Assembly (NCBI RefSeq): GCF_000420545.1
Contig: NZ_ATVD01000005.1
Coordinates: 1 to 64,000 of the forward strand
DNA from: Arenimonas oryziterrae DSM 21050 = YC6267
Lineage (GTDB): Bacteria; Pseudomonadota; Gammaproteobacteria; Xanthomonadales; Xanthomonadaceae
Direction: 5' to 3'
DNA: 64,000 bases
Below are positions 1 to 7,027 of the stretch, one piece after another (the first letter of the stretch is position 1; the number at the start of each line of letters is the position of its first letter). Both the position numbers and the translations under genes were made by a program. The notes beneath the pieces were generated by a model. The model worked only from the letters and a program-made list of their open reading frames with translations. It made no database searches and was not told the DNA's origin.

Positions 1-1
1 A

Positions 2-268
2 GAATCAGTTGGTGCCCGGGCCTTGGTAGCTCAAGGCATCGCGCTGATTCCGGCCCTCTTTTTAATTTCCTACAACAACGGCCCTATTGGTTGGCTCTTG
101 CTAGCGCTTTCATTTGCCTCTGGGGCAGTCGCATTTGTGTCAGGCGTCTGGAATTGCATTTCATCCCGGTCGTTTGGCGGGGCCGGGCTATCCGCTGCAG
201 CTCTTTTTATCGGCTTCTTCTCATTCCTAATCGGGGCTACTCTTGCTTTCAAAGTTGTCACAAAGTAG
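2..268 (+). CDS. Cassette 1: small membrane protein, 5' end cut by window edge
   Basis: This frame is open to the left edge of the window, so the gene is probably partial. The first usable start inside the window is a TTG at 23, which would give 81 residues. The product has three hydrophobic stretches (roughly residues 3-17, 22-42 and 55-78 counted from that TTG), so it is an integral membrane protein with little soluble part. It ends six bases before attC1. I recognise no family. Function unknown. Confidence 0.6.
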   Translation, partial: ESVGARALVAQGIALIPALFLISYNNGPIGWLLLALSFASGAVAFVSGVWNCISSRSFGGAGLSAAALFIGFFSFLIGATLAFKVVTK

Positions 269-274
269 CGTCGT

Positions 275-344
275 GCCTAACAATTCATTCCAGCGGAACA
301 ACACGGCTTGCAGCCGCGTTGTCCGCTAAATTCAGGCGTTAGGC
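275..344 (+). other. attC1 recombination site
   Basis: A 70-bp imperfect palindrome from GCCTAAC to GCGTTAGGC. The inner arms (CAGCGGAACAACACGG and its partner ending in GTTGTCCGCTAAATTCAG) pair around a short loop. It belongs to the same length class as attC2 and attC12. Confidence 0.92.
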
Positions 345-346
345 CT

Positions 347-622
347 TTGAGAAGAGTGGCAATCTACTGTTGGTCGATCTCTGCAGGAACTATTGGCTTT
401 TTTATTGGGCTAGCGTTTCTTGGCAGCTATCATACTTTTGAGAATTGGCAAGTTGGCCTAGGCGGCTTCATAACCGCACTAGTTCTGGCAATTCCCGTGG
501 CCATGGCCGTTTCTTTTTCTGCCAGAAAGCTCTCAACTTTCTGGCTTCGCTTGCTTGGCACCATTGGGGCGCTGCTCCTTTTAACCACGCAGGTCATGTT
601 CTGGCAGACAGTAGTTCACTAG
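347..622 (+). CDS. Cassette 2: small membrane protein
   Basis: About 91 residues if translation begins at the TTG three bases after attC1. A GTG at 356 is an alternative. An in-frame TTG inside attC1 at 308 is unlikely because it would translate the recombination site. Three hydrophobic segments are visible, around FFIGLAFLG, GFITALVLAIPVAMAV and LLGTIGALLLLTTQV, joined by short basic loops. It is preceded directly by attC1 and followed by attC2. No family recognised. Confidence 0.7.
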   Translation: MRRVAIYCWSISAGTIGFFIGLAFLGSYHTFENWQVGLGGFITALVLAIPVAMAVSFSARKLSTFWLRLLGTIGALLLLTTQVMFWQTVVH

Positions 623-645
623 GCCAATCCATTTGCAGCGTACTG

Positions 646-712
646 GCCTAACAATTCATTCCAGCGGAACAAAACGGCGAGCCGTTTTGTCCGCTAAATT
701 CAGGCGTTAGGC
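646..712 (+). other. attC2 recombination site
   Basis: A 67-bp palindrome from GCCTAAC to GCGTTAGGC with the arms AACAAAACGGC and GCCGTTTTGT. It closes cassette 2. The flanking base matches extend beyond the core. Confidence 0.93.
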
Positions 713-716
713 CACA

Positions 717-965
717 ATGATTTCAGCACTTTCTCGCATCCCAGATTCTTATTCGAGGCCAAAAGCGCTCGCGCTCTTGTCTTGGATTGCGGGAATCCCT
801 GGAGCGCTGATAGCTTGCGCAGGCATCGCTCTCCACTCCAACATGGTATTCCTAGTCGGCTTCTGGCTGGTCGGTCTAGCAGGTTCGGCGTTCTTCGTGT
901 TTTTTGGCTGGGGCGTATGGGAATTTGTTACTGGCCGTCGCACTCCTTGGCGGCGGCCTAACTAG
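717..965 (+). CDS. Cassette 3: small membrane protein
   Basis: 82 residues from an ATG four bases after attC2. Two strong hydrophobic segments (about residues 18-40 and 44-70) are followed by a basic tail, RRTPWRRPN. The reading frame runs into attC3 and stops at the TAG of CTAACTAG, so the recombination site supplies both the last residues and the stop. No family recognised. Confidence 0.75.
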   Translation: MISALSRIPDSYSRPKALALLSWIAGIPGALIACAGIALHSNMVFLVGFWLVGLAGSAFFVFFGWGVWEFVTGRRTPWRRPN

Positions 966-1011
966 TCATTCAAGCCGACGCCTTCGGCGCGGCTTAACTC
1001 AGGCGTTAGGC
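956..1011 (+). other. attC3 recombination site (short 56-bp type)
   Basis: A compact site with a GCCGACGCC-TTC-GGCGCGGC hairpin between GCCTAAC and GCGTTAGGC. It differs from attC8 at only about two positions, so the two cassettes share a site lineage although their genes are unrelated. Confidence 0.93.
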
Positions 1012-1025
1012 CCTAGGAGCAAAGC

Positions 1026-1511
1026 ATGTCCGCGACGGCAAAAATGTACGTCCTCGAAGAACACCATATTCCTGCCTTAGTCGCCTCTGCTCGCCCGGTA
1101 AAGCGATTCTTCTTGGCTCCGAAGGACGGATTCGTTGAACTACTTTCGGCCAATGCATTGGCCATTCCGTTCGACGCCGGATCCGGCTATATCTTTGCAA
1201 CCCTGCTCCCGTTCCTCCAGACTCAGGGTGTTGATTTGTTGGGCGGAGCTTGGCGTTCCATTGCTGAGAATATTCAATCCGAGCGACGAGGCCTGCTCTA
1301 CTTCTTTCTCACTCCTGAGCATCATTCGGCTCTGACAAGCTCAAGCCTTATACGCGAGGCATCAGCCGATTCCATGGCAGCGTTCTACTTTGACTTCAAT
1401 GAATCGGACGATGCCAATGCAGGTCAGGAAATGGCCTTGGCGCTAGAATTCTTGATTTCAGCTGCCAGTCGAGTTACCAGCGGCAAGCTTGGCTTAGTTG
1501 CCATCAACTGA
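1026..1511 (+). CDS. Cassette 4: hypothetical soluble protein
   Basis: 161 residues from an ATG with a good ribosome site (GGAGC, 7 bases upstream), unusual in this array because most cassettes have none. The product is acidic with no membrane segment or signal peptide. It resembles small cytoplasmic proteins of mixed alpha/beta composition, but I cannot place it in a family. No catalytic motif is evident. It is followed by the unusually long attC4. Confidence 0.72.
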   Translation: MSATAKMYVLEEHHIPALVASARPVKRFFLAPKDGFVELLSANALAIPFDAGSGYIFATLLPFLQTQGVDLLGGAWRSIAENIQSERRGLLYFFLTPEHHSALTSSSLIREASADSMAAFYFDFNESDDANAGQEMALALEFLISAASRVTSGKLGLVAIN

Positions 1512-1516
1512 TTGCG

Positions 1517-1628
1517 GCCTAACAATTCGTTCAAGGGGACCGCCCACCGCGGGGCGCGGTCAAAGCGTCATTGCATTATGCTTTGCTCGCGCCCCGCGGT
1601 GGGCGGCCCCTTAACTCAAGCGTTAGGC
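1517..1628 (+). other. attC4 recombination site (long 112-bp form)
   Basis: The boxes are normal, but the central region is enlarged. Long GC-rich arms (GGGGACCGCCCACCGCGGGG and its complement ending in GGGCGGCCCC) enclose a partly self-complementary centre with GCATTATGC. This is the longest attC in the window and would fold into a very stable hairpin. Confidence 0.92.
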
Positions 1629-1638
1629 GCGAAAACAA

Positions 1639-1869
1639 ATGCGAGCAGTGAACAGAATTCGGAGATGGGCAAATAGAGACGACGGACGGATATTTCGGGT
1701 TGGAAATGATTCCGTCAGCCTCGTTGCTGTTTTTGGGCTGCTCTTTCTCGTGGGCGCCCTCACTCTTTGGCAAGTTCACACTCAGATTGGCATGAGCGGC
1801 GTCTGGGCTGTCATTGTCGGCATTGTGGCCGCTTTGGTTTTCTTAATTGGGCTCGCGTTCAAAAAATGA
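1639..1869 (+). CDS. Cassette 5: small membrane protein
   Basis: 76 residues from an ATG about 10 bases after attC4. The N-terminus is strongly basic (RRWANRDDGR). Two hydrophobic segments follow, about residues 27-44 and 52-73, ending in FKK. The likely topology is both ends cytoplasmic. No family recognised. The gene is followed by attC5. Confidence 0.72.
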   Translation: MRAVNRIRRWANRDDGRIFRVGNDSVSLVAVFGLLFLVGALTLWQVHTQIGMSGVWAVIVGIVAALVFLIGLAFKK

Positions 1870-1879
1870 TCGCGGTAGC

Positions 1880-1968
1880 GCCTAACAAGTCATTGCAGCG
1901 GACGGCCGACGTCTGCCCGATTTCATTCAATGCTGCGGCGCGGCCGCCGCTAAATTCAGGCGTTAGGC
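1880..1968 (+). other. attC5 recombination site (90-bp type)
   Basis: First of the about 90-bp family that dominates the array: GCCTAAC, a CAGCGGACGGCCGACG arm, a loop, a GCGGCGCGGCCGCCGCT arm, AAATTCAG and GCGTTAGGC. Confidence 0.94.
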
Positions 1969-1984
1969 GCCAAAAGCATTTTCC

Positions 1985-2257
1985 ATGCGAATCAAGATTC
2001 TTCTCGCGGCAACACTGCTACTGGCAATTGGCCTGCTCTACTTCCCTGTCCGGTTCGCGCTCACGTTTGAGCTCTTCGGCAACGCAGTGCGGTCTCCCAC
2101 TGCCGGCTGGCTCGGCCCTACTCCACGGAATGCTGGCAATTGCGCGTTGGATATCGGCAAGGTTAACTCCTGGCGGTGCGCAGACACCTCTGTGTTTTCA
2201 GAGCATCGCTATGGCTGTCAGTTGTGGCTTCGGGCTTTCGGCTACAGTGGCGCCTAA
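1985..2257 (+). CDS. Cassette 6: small protein with N-terminal membrane segment
   Basis: 90 residues from an ATG 16 bases after attC5. The start looks like a signal peptide or membrane anchor (MRIKILLAATLLLAIGLLYF). The remaining 60 residues are polar, with three cysteines and no recognisable domain. The stop is the TAA of the attC6 core. After about residue 35 the composition changes and another frame looks more hydrophobic. An old frameshift is therefore possible and I give reduced confidence to the C-terminal half. Confidence 0.55.
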   Translation: MRIKILLAATLLLAIGLLYFPVRFALTFELFGNAVRSPTAGWLGPTPRNAGNCALDIGKVNSWRCADTSVFSEHRYGCQLWLRAFGYSGA

Positions 2258-2341
2258 CAAGTCATTCCAGCGGACGGCCGACGTTATGCTGATTTCAATC
2301 CACTGCTGCGGCGCGGCCGCCGCTAAATTCAGGCGTTAGGC
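2252..2341 (+). other. attC6 recombination site (90-bp type)
   Basis: A 90-bp site, GCCTAAC to GCGTTAGGC, very close in sequence to attC5, attC10 and attC11. Its first bases overlap the stop codon of cassette 6. Confidence 0.94.
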
Positions 2342-2344
2342 GAC

Positions 2345-2728
2345 ATGAGCGAGCGCTCCACCGAAATTGAAGCCTGGGCAATGGCTTACATTGAGCTCTA
2401 CGAAAGCGGGGCCCCGGTAAACGAGAAGCACGCGCTTTGGTGGGCCGCGGAGCAGTTCATGTTGCCCGAGGACGAGGCTGCCGCCGAGAAGTCTTGGGAG
2501 ACAATTCTTGCAATAGTCGCTAGGAATCCATCGGGTACTGTGCTGAGCGTTCTAGCGGCCGGCCCGTTGGAAGACCTAATTCACTATTTTGGCCCCCTAT
2601 TTGTCTCGCGAATTGAGCAACAGGCGCGAAGTGACCAAACATTCCGAGATCTGTTGGGCGGCGTATGGGAGTCTGGCCAGCCTGATATTTGGAAGCGCGT
2701 CGCAGCTTCGCGCGGACCGATTTGGTAG
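2345..2728 (+). CDS. Cassette 7: DUF6869-like hypothetical protein
   Basis: 127 residues from an ATG three bases after attC6. The protein is soluble, acidic and probably helical. The pattern W-x-x-IL-x-IV-x-R, then LAAGPLEDLIHYFGP, then F-R-x-LLGGVW and a final W is what I recall for the DUF6869 family of small proteins of unknown function. I cannot run a search to confirm it. No signal or membrane segment. It is one of the few cassettes here whose product resembles a named family. Confidence 0.72.
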   Translation: MSERSTEIEAWAMAYIELYESGAPVNEKHALWWAAEQFMLPEDEAAAEKSWETILAIVARNPSGTVLSVLAAGPLEDLIHYFGPLFVSRIEQQARSDQTFRDLLGGVWESGQPDIWKRVAASRGPIW

Positions 2729-2732
2729 TGTC

Positions 2733-2822
2733 GCCTAACAATTCGTTCCAGCGGACGGCCGGGTGCGAGTTCGGCCGATCCAACCGTTCGCGGCCGGCCG
2801 CCGCTGAATTCAGGCGTTAGGC
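2733..2822 (+). other. attC7 recombination site (90-bp type)
   Basis: A 90-bp site with the usual outer arms but a divergent centre (GGGTGCGAGTTCGGCCGATC). It begins five bases after the stop of cassette 7. Confidence 0.93.
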
Positions 2823-2832
2823 CTCAATAACC

Positions 2833-3141
2833 ATGTACCCTGCGTACTTTGAAGACAGGTGGGCCGAGCTTCGCCGTCGGAAGCGCATTGAGCGCACTGG
2901 GTGGCTGGCCACCGCCTTACTTGGAGTTGGCGGCGGCTACATATCTGGCTTCCTTGAGGCATCTTGGGTCTTCTACGTTTTGGCCGGGCTGGGCGCACTC
3001 ATCTTCATCGCTGTGTCCAACTACCGTCTTGCATTTCGCTGTCCCGGATGTGACAACCACTTCTTCTACTCCACTTTTTGGAGCAACCCGTGGTCTCGAA
3101 AATGTGCTCATTGCGGCCGGCATGTAGGCTGCTCGGCCTAA
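2833..3141 (+). CDS. Cassette 8: membrane protein with C-terminal zinc ribbon
   Basis: 102 residues. The N-terminus is charged (EDRWAELRRRKRIER). Two hydrophobic segments follow (about 23-42 and 45-63). A cytoplasmic-looking tail carries CPGCDNHFFY and CAHCGRH, two CxxC pairs spaced as in a zinc ribbon. The stop TAA is part of the attC8 core. Function unknown. The layout is the mirror of cassette 15, which has its cysteine module at the N-terminus. Confidence 0.74.
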   Translation: MYPAYFEDRWAELRRRKRIERTGWLATALLGVGGGYISGFLEASWVFYVLAGLGALIFIAVSNYRLAFRCPGCDNHFFYSTFWSNPWSRKCAHCGRHVGCSA

Positions 3142-3190
3142 CTAGTCATTCAAGCCGACGCCTTCGGCGCGGCTTAACTTAGGCGTTAGC
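3136..3190 (+). other. attC8 recombination site (short 56-bp type, variant R')
   Basis: Nearly identical to attC3, but the right core reads GCGTTAGCC instead of GCGTTAGGC. The variant GTTAGCCCCC belongs to the following cassette: attC9 begins GGGGGCTAAC, its exact complement. Confidence 0.92.
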
Positions 3191-3194
3191 CCCC

Positions 3195-3704
3195 ATGTCC
3201 GACCAAAAGATGTCGCGCCCATCGCGGTACAAAGGCCACTTGTTTGTCGCGACGTCTGATCAGGTAGCAGCGATGGATCTTCTGGTCGGTCCAACGAAGC
3301 CGATGACTCCCCCAGCTACAACGCGAAGACAAGTTCCCTTCCGGGAGTGCTCCATTCCCGAAACGTATCCTCCAAATCTATTCAACGTCATGATCTCAGC
3401 CGTCATAAAAGACCCTGATTGCCAAAAGCTCAAAATGGTTAGGGAACAGGCTCAATTTGCTGTGTACATGTTTCCCAAAGAGGCGACCGATCTACTGTCC
3501 GCGTTAACGCCGAGCAGGGCAGACTTCACACGCCAAGAAGTGTTGGACATCACAAACCGAATGGCCCAGCACCCTGATGTTCAAGAGTCCTACGAGCCAA
3601 CTGGTATTTCAACGGCGCTCCTTATTGTTCGTGGCCACGCATTGAAGGCCGTTCCCAGGCCTGGGCCGCTAGAAATGTATTATTGGTGCTCCAATGGGGG
3701 CTAA
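3195..3704 (+). CDS. Cassette 9: hypothetical soluble protein
   Basis: 169 residues from an ATG just after attC8. No signal peptide or membrane segment, mixed alpha/beta composition, and a proline-rich segment around residues 35-60. I see no catalytic or metal-binding motif and recognise no family. The stop TAA is inside the attC9 core. The gene fills the cassette almost completely, as is usual for functional cassettes. Confidence 0.72.
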   Translation: MSDQKMSRPSRYKGHLFVATSDQVAAMDLLVGPTKPMTPPATTRRQVPFRECSIPETYPPNLFNVMISAVIKDPDCQKLKMVREQAQFAVYMFPKEATDLLSALTPSRADFTRQEVLDITNRMAQHPDVQESYEPTGISTALLIVRGHALKAVPRPGPLEMYYWCSNGG

Positions 3705-3788
3705 CAATTCGTTCCAGCGGACGGCCGAGTGCTTGCTGGTTTCAAGCAACTGCCGCGGCGCGGCCGCCGCTGAATTCAGGCGTTAGGC
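3700..3788 (+). other. attC9 recombination site (90-bp type, variant R'')
   Basis: Begins GCTAAC rather than GCCTAAC and is preceded by GGGG, matching the TTAGCCCCC at the start of its own cassette. The rest is the standard 90-bp form ending in GCGTTAGGC. Confidence 0.92.
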
Positions 3789-3793
3789 CCTCA

Positions 3794-4090
3794 ATGGAAA
3801 ATCGGCAGAATATTGTTCCAAAGGCAGCACTGGCCATTACAGTTGGTTTCTTCTTCTACGCTTGGCTGACCGTTCCGAACAATACTGAGGGCAGTCCAGT
3901 TGCAGTTCTTGGCTGGGCAGGCGCGGCTTTCCTATACGCGGCAATTCTCGCTACCTTTGCAACTATGTTCGTCGCCGCCCGCCGCGCATATCATGCAGAC
4001 AGCTGGCCCTGGGTTCTTGTCGTCATACTTTTCTGGCCGCTGAGCTATGTCTACGCGCTCGCGGTCAACCGCGGCGAGCAACGGGCCTAA
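3794..4090 (+). CDS. Cassette 10: small membrane protein
   Basis: 98 residues from the ATG five bases after attC9. An earlier in-frame TTG at 3683 would translate through the recombination site and is rejected. Three hydrophobic segments (about 12-28, 37-60 and 73-90) are separated by RRAYHADSWPW. A short basic tail (NRGEQRA) ends at the TAA of the attC10 core. No family recognised. Confidence 0.72.
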   Translation: MENRQNIVPKAALAITVGFFFYAWLTVPNNTEGSPVAVLGWAGAAFLYAAILATFATMFVAARRAYHADSWPWVLVVILFWPLSYVYALAVNRGEQRA

Positions 4091-4174
4091 CAATTCATTC
4101 CAGCGGACGGCCGACGTCTGGCCGATTTCAATTCACTGCTGCGGCGCGGCCGCCGCTAAATTCAGGCGTTAGGC
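4085..4174 (+). other. attC10 recombination site (90-bp type)
   Basis: Standard 90-bp attC, GCCTAAC to GCGTTAGGC, overlapping the last codon and stop of cassette 10. Confidence 0.94.
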
Positions 4175-4177
4175 GTC

Positions 4178-4492
4178 ATGAATCGACATCAGCCACCTGA
4201 CGATGGGATATTTAGTTGGCTCGGCTTGGCTGCGTCGTGCTATGGGATGGGTGCGGCGCTAAGCAATTCACTAGCAACATTTGGGGTGACCGATTTTCCC
4301 GGCGATCACAGAGGAGAATGGGGTCTGGTAGTGACTCCGCTGCTTTCAATTGTCTCAGGATGCGCACTTCTCCTTTTCTATCGGTCGCTTGTAAAAAAAC
4401 ACTATTCGCGCCGGCTCGTCTGTTCTGTTTCCTTTATCGGCGTTGCTGCTTCCGCAATCTATCTAACCTGGCGATTTGCAAATGCCGCCTAA
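4178..4492 (+). CDS. Cassette 11: small membrane protein
   Basis: 104 residues from an ATG three bases after attC10. An N-terminal polar stretch is followed by hydrophobic segments at about 12-32, 50-68 and 80-98, so three transmembrane helices are likely. A KKHYSRR loop between helices 2 and 3 suggests that this side is cytoplasmic. The stop is the TAA of attC11. No family recognised. Confidence 0.72.
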   Translation: MNRHQPPDDGIFSWLGLAASCYGMGAALSNSLATFGVTDFPGDHRGEWGLVVTPLLSIVSGCALLLFYRSLVKKHYSRRLVCSVSFIGVAASAIYLTWRFANAA

Positions 4493-4576
4493 CAAGTCAT
4501 TCCAGCGGACGGCCGACGTCTTGCTGGTTTCAATCCACTGCTGCGGCGCGGACGCCGCTGAATTCAGGCGTTAGGC
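4487..4576 (+). other. attC11 recombination site (90-bp type)
   Basis: Standard 90-bp site. One arm carries GCGGACGCCGC in place of GCGGCCGCCGC, a small loss of pairing. Confidence 0.93.
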
Positions 4577-4595
4577 CTGGTCGGGCCCGGTCAAT

Positions 4596-4853
4596 TTGAA
4601 AGCCATTCTTCAACAAATTCTTCAGTCGGCTTTCGCAGTTTCTGTAGCCTTTGCTGCCTTTATGCTCGCTCTGGTCGCAGCAATCTTAACCAGGATGTGG
4701 TGGCATCAATCCTGCCTCGGCCAGAGCAATGACAGCTCGTATTTGTGCCACTGGGCATTTGCTGCTTCCGACTGGTACTGGCGTTATTGGGTCTTCTTGT
4801 TCATCGCCTCTCTCCCAGCTGCGATTTGGTATGGCTTTCACAAGAAAGCCTAA
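4596..4853 (+). CDS. Cassette 12: small membrane protein
   Basis: 85 residues from a TTG start 19 bases after attC11. No ATG is available near the cassette boundary. The N-terminal helix (AFAVSVAFAAFMLALVAAIL) and a second hydrophobic segment (WVFLFIASLPAAIWYGF) flank a tryptophan- and cysteine-containing loop (WWHQSCLG, SSYLCHW), which may form a disulfide in the periplasm. The stop TAA lies in attC12. No family recognised. Confidence 0.68.
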   Translation: MKAILQQILQSAFAVSVAFAAFMLALVAAILTRMWWHQSCLGQSNDSSYLCHWAFAASDWYWRYWVFLFIASLPAAIWYGFHKKA

Positions 4854-4917
4854 CAACTCATTCCAGCGGAAGAACGCGCCTTGCAGCCGCGTTGTCCGTT
4901 GAATCCAGGCGTTTGGC
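4848..4917 (+). other. attC12 recombination site, right core mutated
   Basis: A 70-bp-class site like attC1, but the right box reads GCGTTTGGC instead of GCGTTAGGC. The changed base is inside the conserved GTTRRRY triplet region, so this junction is probably a poor recombination substrate. First clearly degraded site from the left. Confidence 0.85.
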
Positions 4918-5119
4918 CGCACGCATCCTCGCCAAAAGCACCACAACAATATTTATAACCGTAAAAGCGCGGACTCTCGACCGGCGTTTGTGCTCGCCTG
5001 GCGCTTCCCTCTCCGTTAAGCTATCGATGTGCAGGAGGGTCGTTCGTTAGCCCTCCGCTCCCATCCTGAACAAGCCGCTTTTATCCTGCTCGTTCGTCAA
5101 CAACCAGGCCTTCGTTGGC
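4918..5119 (+). other. Non-coding stretch inside the array
   Basis: About 200 bases between the mutated attC12 and the next gene with no convincing open frame. It holds a GGAGGG / CCCTCC hairpin at 5034-5056 with GTTAG in its loop, and a CCGTTAAGC at about 5013. Both are vaguely core-like. It may be the remains of a non-coding or deleted cassette. No promoter was recognised. Confidence 0.4.
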
Positions 5120-5476
5120 ATGTGGAGACTCCCTGTGTTCCCAAAGGATGAAGAGCTTCCCACTTGGTTGCACTCTGCCCTACTTGCCATCGTGGTGGCG
5201 CCTTTCTCTGGCTTCCTACTGTTTCACGGTGTGCGCGCCATCTTCCGCGCACATCTGCCTGAAATCGAGGGACCTGACTTTGGCATCTACCTGGTCAGGG
5301 CGCCTCTTTTCGGCTCCCGCGCCGTGGTCGCAGGCATCGGACTTTTGTTCCTGTCATCTTCGTTTCTTGGCCTGGCCTACGCATACTCCAGATTCAGCCG
5401 TGATCATTGGCCAGGCAAGGTCTTGCCTTGGGTGCTGCTGGCAATCGGGCTGGGAATGCTAGTCGCCGTTCAATGA
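5120..5476 (+). CDS. Cassette 13: small membrane protein
   Basis: 118 residues. Hydrophobic segments lie at about 17-40, 62-85 and 98-116, with a soluble loop between the first two (RAHLPEIEGPDFGIYLV). Unlike other cassettes it has a 200-base leader and ends ahead of a degraded attC. Its own cassette ends do not match each other, so it is probably no longer mobile as a unit. No family recognised. Confidence 0.68.
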   Translation: MWRLPVFPKDEELPTWLHSALLAIVVAPFSGFLLFHGVRAIFRAHLPEIEGPDFGIYLVRAPLFGSRAVVAGIGLLFLSSSFLGLAYAYSRFSRDHWPGKVLPWVLLAIGLGMLVAVQ

Positions 5477-5485
5477 ATCGACACC

Positions 5486-5537
5486 ACCTAACCATTCGTT
5501 CAAGCTGAGATCGCTCTAAGGAATTCAGGCGTTACGC
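5486..5537 (+). other. attC13, degraded short site
   Basis: ACCTAACCATTCGTTCAAG on the left and AATTCAGGCGTTACGCC on the right are recognisable attC ends. The inner arms (CTGAGATCGCTCTAAGG) no longer pair well and the right core reads GTTACGC. Confidence 0.75.
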
Positions 5538-5634
5538 CTCGCGACCGCCCGTAGTGCATGCTAGCTGTTCGAATATCGATGCAACCCACTAGTCAGCTGT
5601 CCATCTCTTTGATCCGGTGCGCTCAGAGGAATGC

Positions 5635-6441
5635 ATGAACAAGCCCTACTCGCTCGAACTTTTCTTTCTTTGCCTGGTTATGCTGATCAGCCTAGTCGGC
5701 TTCTCAAGCCTGTTTGTTGGCAGTGACGCCAGTATCACGGCGTACCATGTTGTGCATGTCATCACCATTCTGGGATGGCTCACACTCTTGGCGATTCAGC
5801 TATTTCTCATTCGGCAGGGCCGCTTCGACAGCCACCGCATCGTGGGCAAGACCATCTTCGTCGCCGGCCCGGTGCTGGTGGCTACCTTGACGTTTCTGAC
5901 CGTCCACTCGGCAGCCAAGGATGCGGCGCTGGGTCGAGCTGACTTTATGGTGGTCCAGAACGTCATGGTCACGCTGGAGGTGGCGCTACTGGTACTTCTA
6001 GCATTCGCCCTGAGACGGAACCGCCGCATTCACGGTGCCTTGCTCCTGAGCACGGGCTTGCTGTTCATGGAGATTGCACTTTTTTTTGCCCTTATCAGCT
6101 ATGCCCCCGGGTTCCGCGCATCAGGGCCAGGCGCTCCACCTAGTTTTGCGGCGGCCGGTCAGACCATCACCTGGGTCGGCGGCGGTGTCGCGCTGCTGTT
6201 TTTCTTCAGGAACTGGCGCATCGGCTGGCCGTGGCTGCTCGCAGGATCGTTCGCCTTTGTAAACGGACTTCTGCAGATGCTCTTGGCACGGTCCGAAGGC
6301 ACCAAACCGCTGACCCTACTCGTCGCTTCCATCGGCAGACCGTCCGCCTTCGCCCTGGGCCTGCTGGTCTTCGCAGTACTGCTTTGGCTGGCATGGATCG
6401 CCGCCTCCCCAAAGCGGAGCCTGACTGCTCGCCCTGGTTGA
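5635..6441 (+). CDS. Cassette 14: multi-pass membrane protein (DUF2306-like)
   Basis: 268 residues from the ATG at 5635, which has AGGAA just upstream. A GTG at 5617 is less likely. About eight hydrophobic segments span the whole length. A histidine-rich first third includes YHVVHVITILGWLTLLAIQL and a DSHRIVGKTIF loop. The HxxxG loop after the second helix is reminiscent of DUF2306/YoaT-type membrane proteins, which I offer as a suggestion only. It is by far the largest cargo gene here and lies between two degraded sites, so it may be a long-settled resident. Confidence 0.72.
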   Translation: MNKPYSLELFFLCLVMLISLVGFSSLFVGSDASITAYHVVHVITILGWLTLLAIQLFLIRQGRFDSHRIVGKTIFVAGPVLVATLTFLTVHSAAKDAALGRADFMVVQNVMVTLEVALLVLLAFALRRNRRIHGALLLSTGLLFMEIALFFALISYAPGFRASGPGAPPSFAAAGQTITWVGGGVALLFFFRNWRIGWPWLLAGSFAFVNGLLQMLLARSEGTKPLTLLVASIGRPSAFALGLLVFAVLLWLAWIAASPKRSLTARPG

Positions 6442-6496
6442 CTCCTTCATGGATACCCCGGCCCCAATTGGTTTCTTTGTGTCAATGTAAAGTAGG

Positions 6497-6586
6497 GTCC
6501 AACAAGTCATTCCAGCAGACGGCCGACGTCTGCCCGATTTCAATCCACTGCTGCAGCGCGACTGCCGCCACATTCAGGCGTTAGAG
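6497..6586 (+). other. attC14, diverged 90-bp site
   Basis: Left box GTCCAAC, right box GCGTTAGAG. The arm CAGCAGACGGCCGACGTCTG remains, while the opposite arm has changed to CAGCGCGACTGCCGCCACATT, so several pairs are lost. Confidence 0.85.
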
Positions 6587-6589
6587 GCA

Positions 6590-7027
6590 TTGAAGAACTG
6601 CCCACACTGCGACGAACCTGCCTTCCCGACGTGGCGCCTATGCATCGCACCCGGCCTTCTTTATTGCCGACGATGTCATAAGAGAAGCACGCTGTTGGAG
6701 GCAAAGCCAACTGCAGCGCAAATTGTTTTTGCAATGACGGCAGTGACATTGTCGCTTTTCTTCGGGATTGCATTTCTTGGCACTCGTTTTGCCTGGGCTG
6801 CCTGGTTGGCGTTTTCCTTCGGCCTCTTATCAGTCTTGTATTTCGAGAAGCAGCGAACTCTGTCCGCCACCCTGGTTCAGTCCGCCGATTCGTTGCCCGC
6901 CATTCGTACGGCGATGGCATCAATCCCCCTATCCTTTTGGCTGCGAATGCTGCTTTTCATGGTTGCAATACCTGCTTGGTTATACTTGGTGGCGCATGCA
7001 GCCCTGACATTCCATAGATGGCTCTAA
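6590..7027 (+). CDS. Cassette 15: zinc-ribbon membrane protein
   Basis: 145 residues from a TTG directly after attC14. It begins with a four-cysteine module, CPHC...C...CRRC (residues about 4-30), typical of a short zinc ribbon. Two adjacent hydrophobic segments (about 43-80) and a third near the C-terminus (about 115-140) follow. The product is a membrane protein with a cytoplasmic metal-binding head. Such proteins are common and mostly uncharacterised. The stop is the TAA of the attC15 core. Confidence 0.74.
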   Translation: MKNCPHCDEPAFPTWRLCIAPGLLYCRRCHKRSTLLEAKPTAAQIVFAMTAVTLSLFFGIAFLGTRFAWAAWLAFSFGLLSVLYFEKQRTLSATLVQSADSLPAIRTAMASIPLSFWLRMLLFMVAIPAWLYLVAHAALTFHRWL

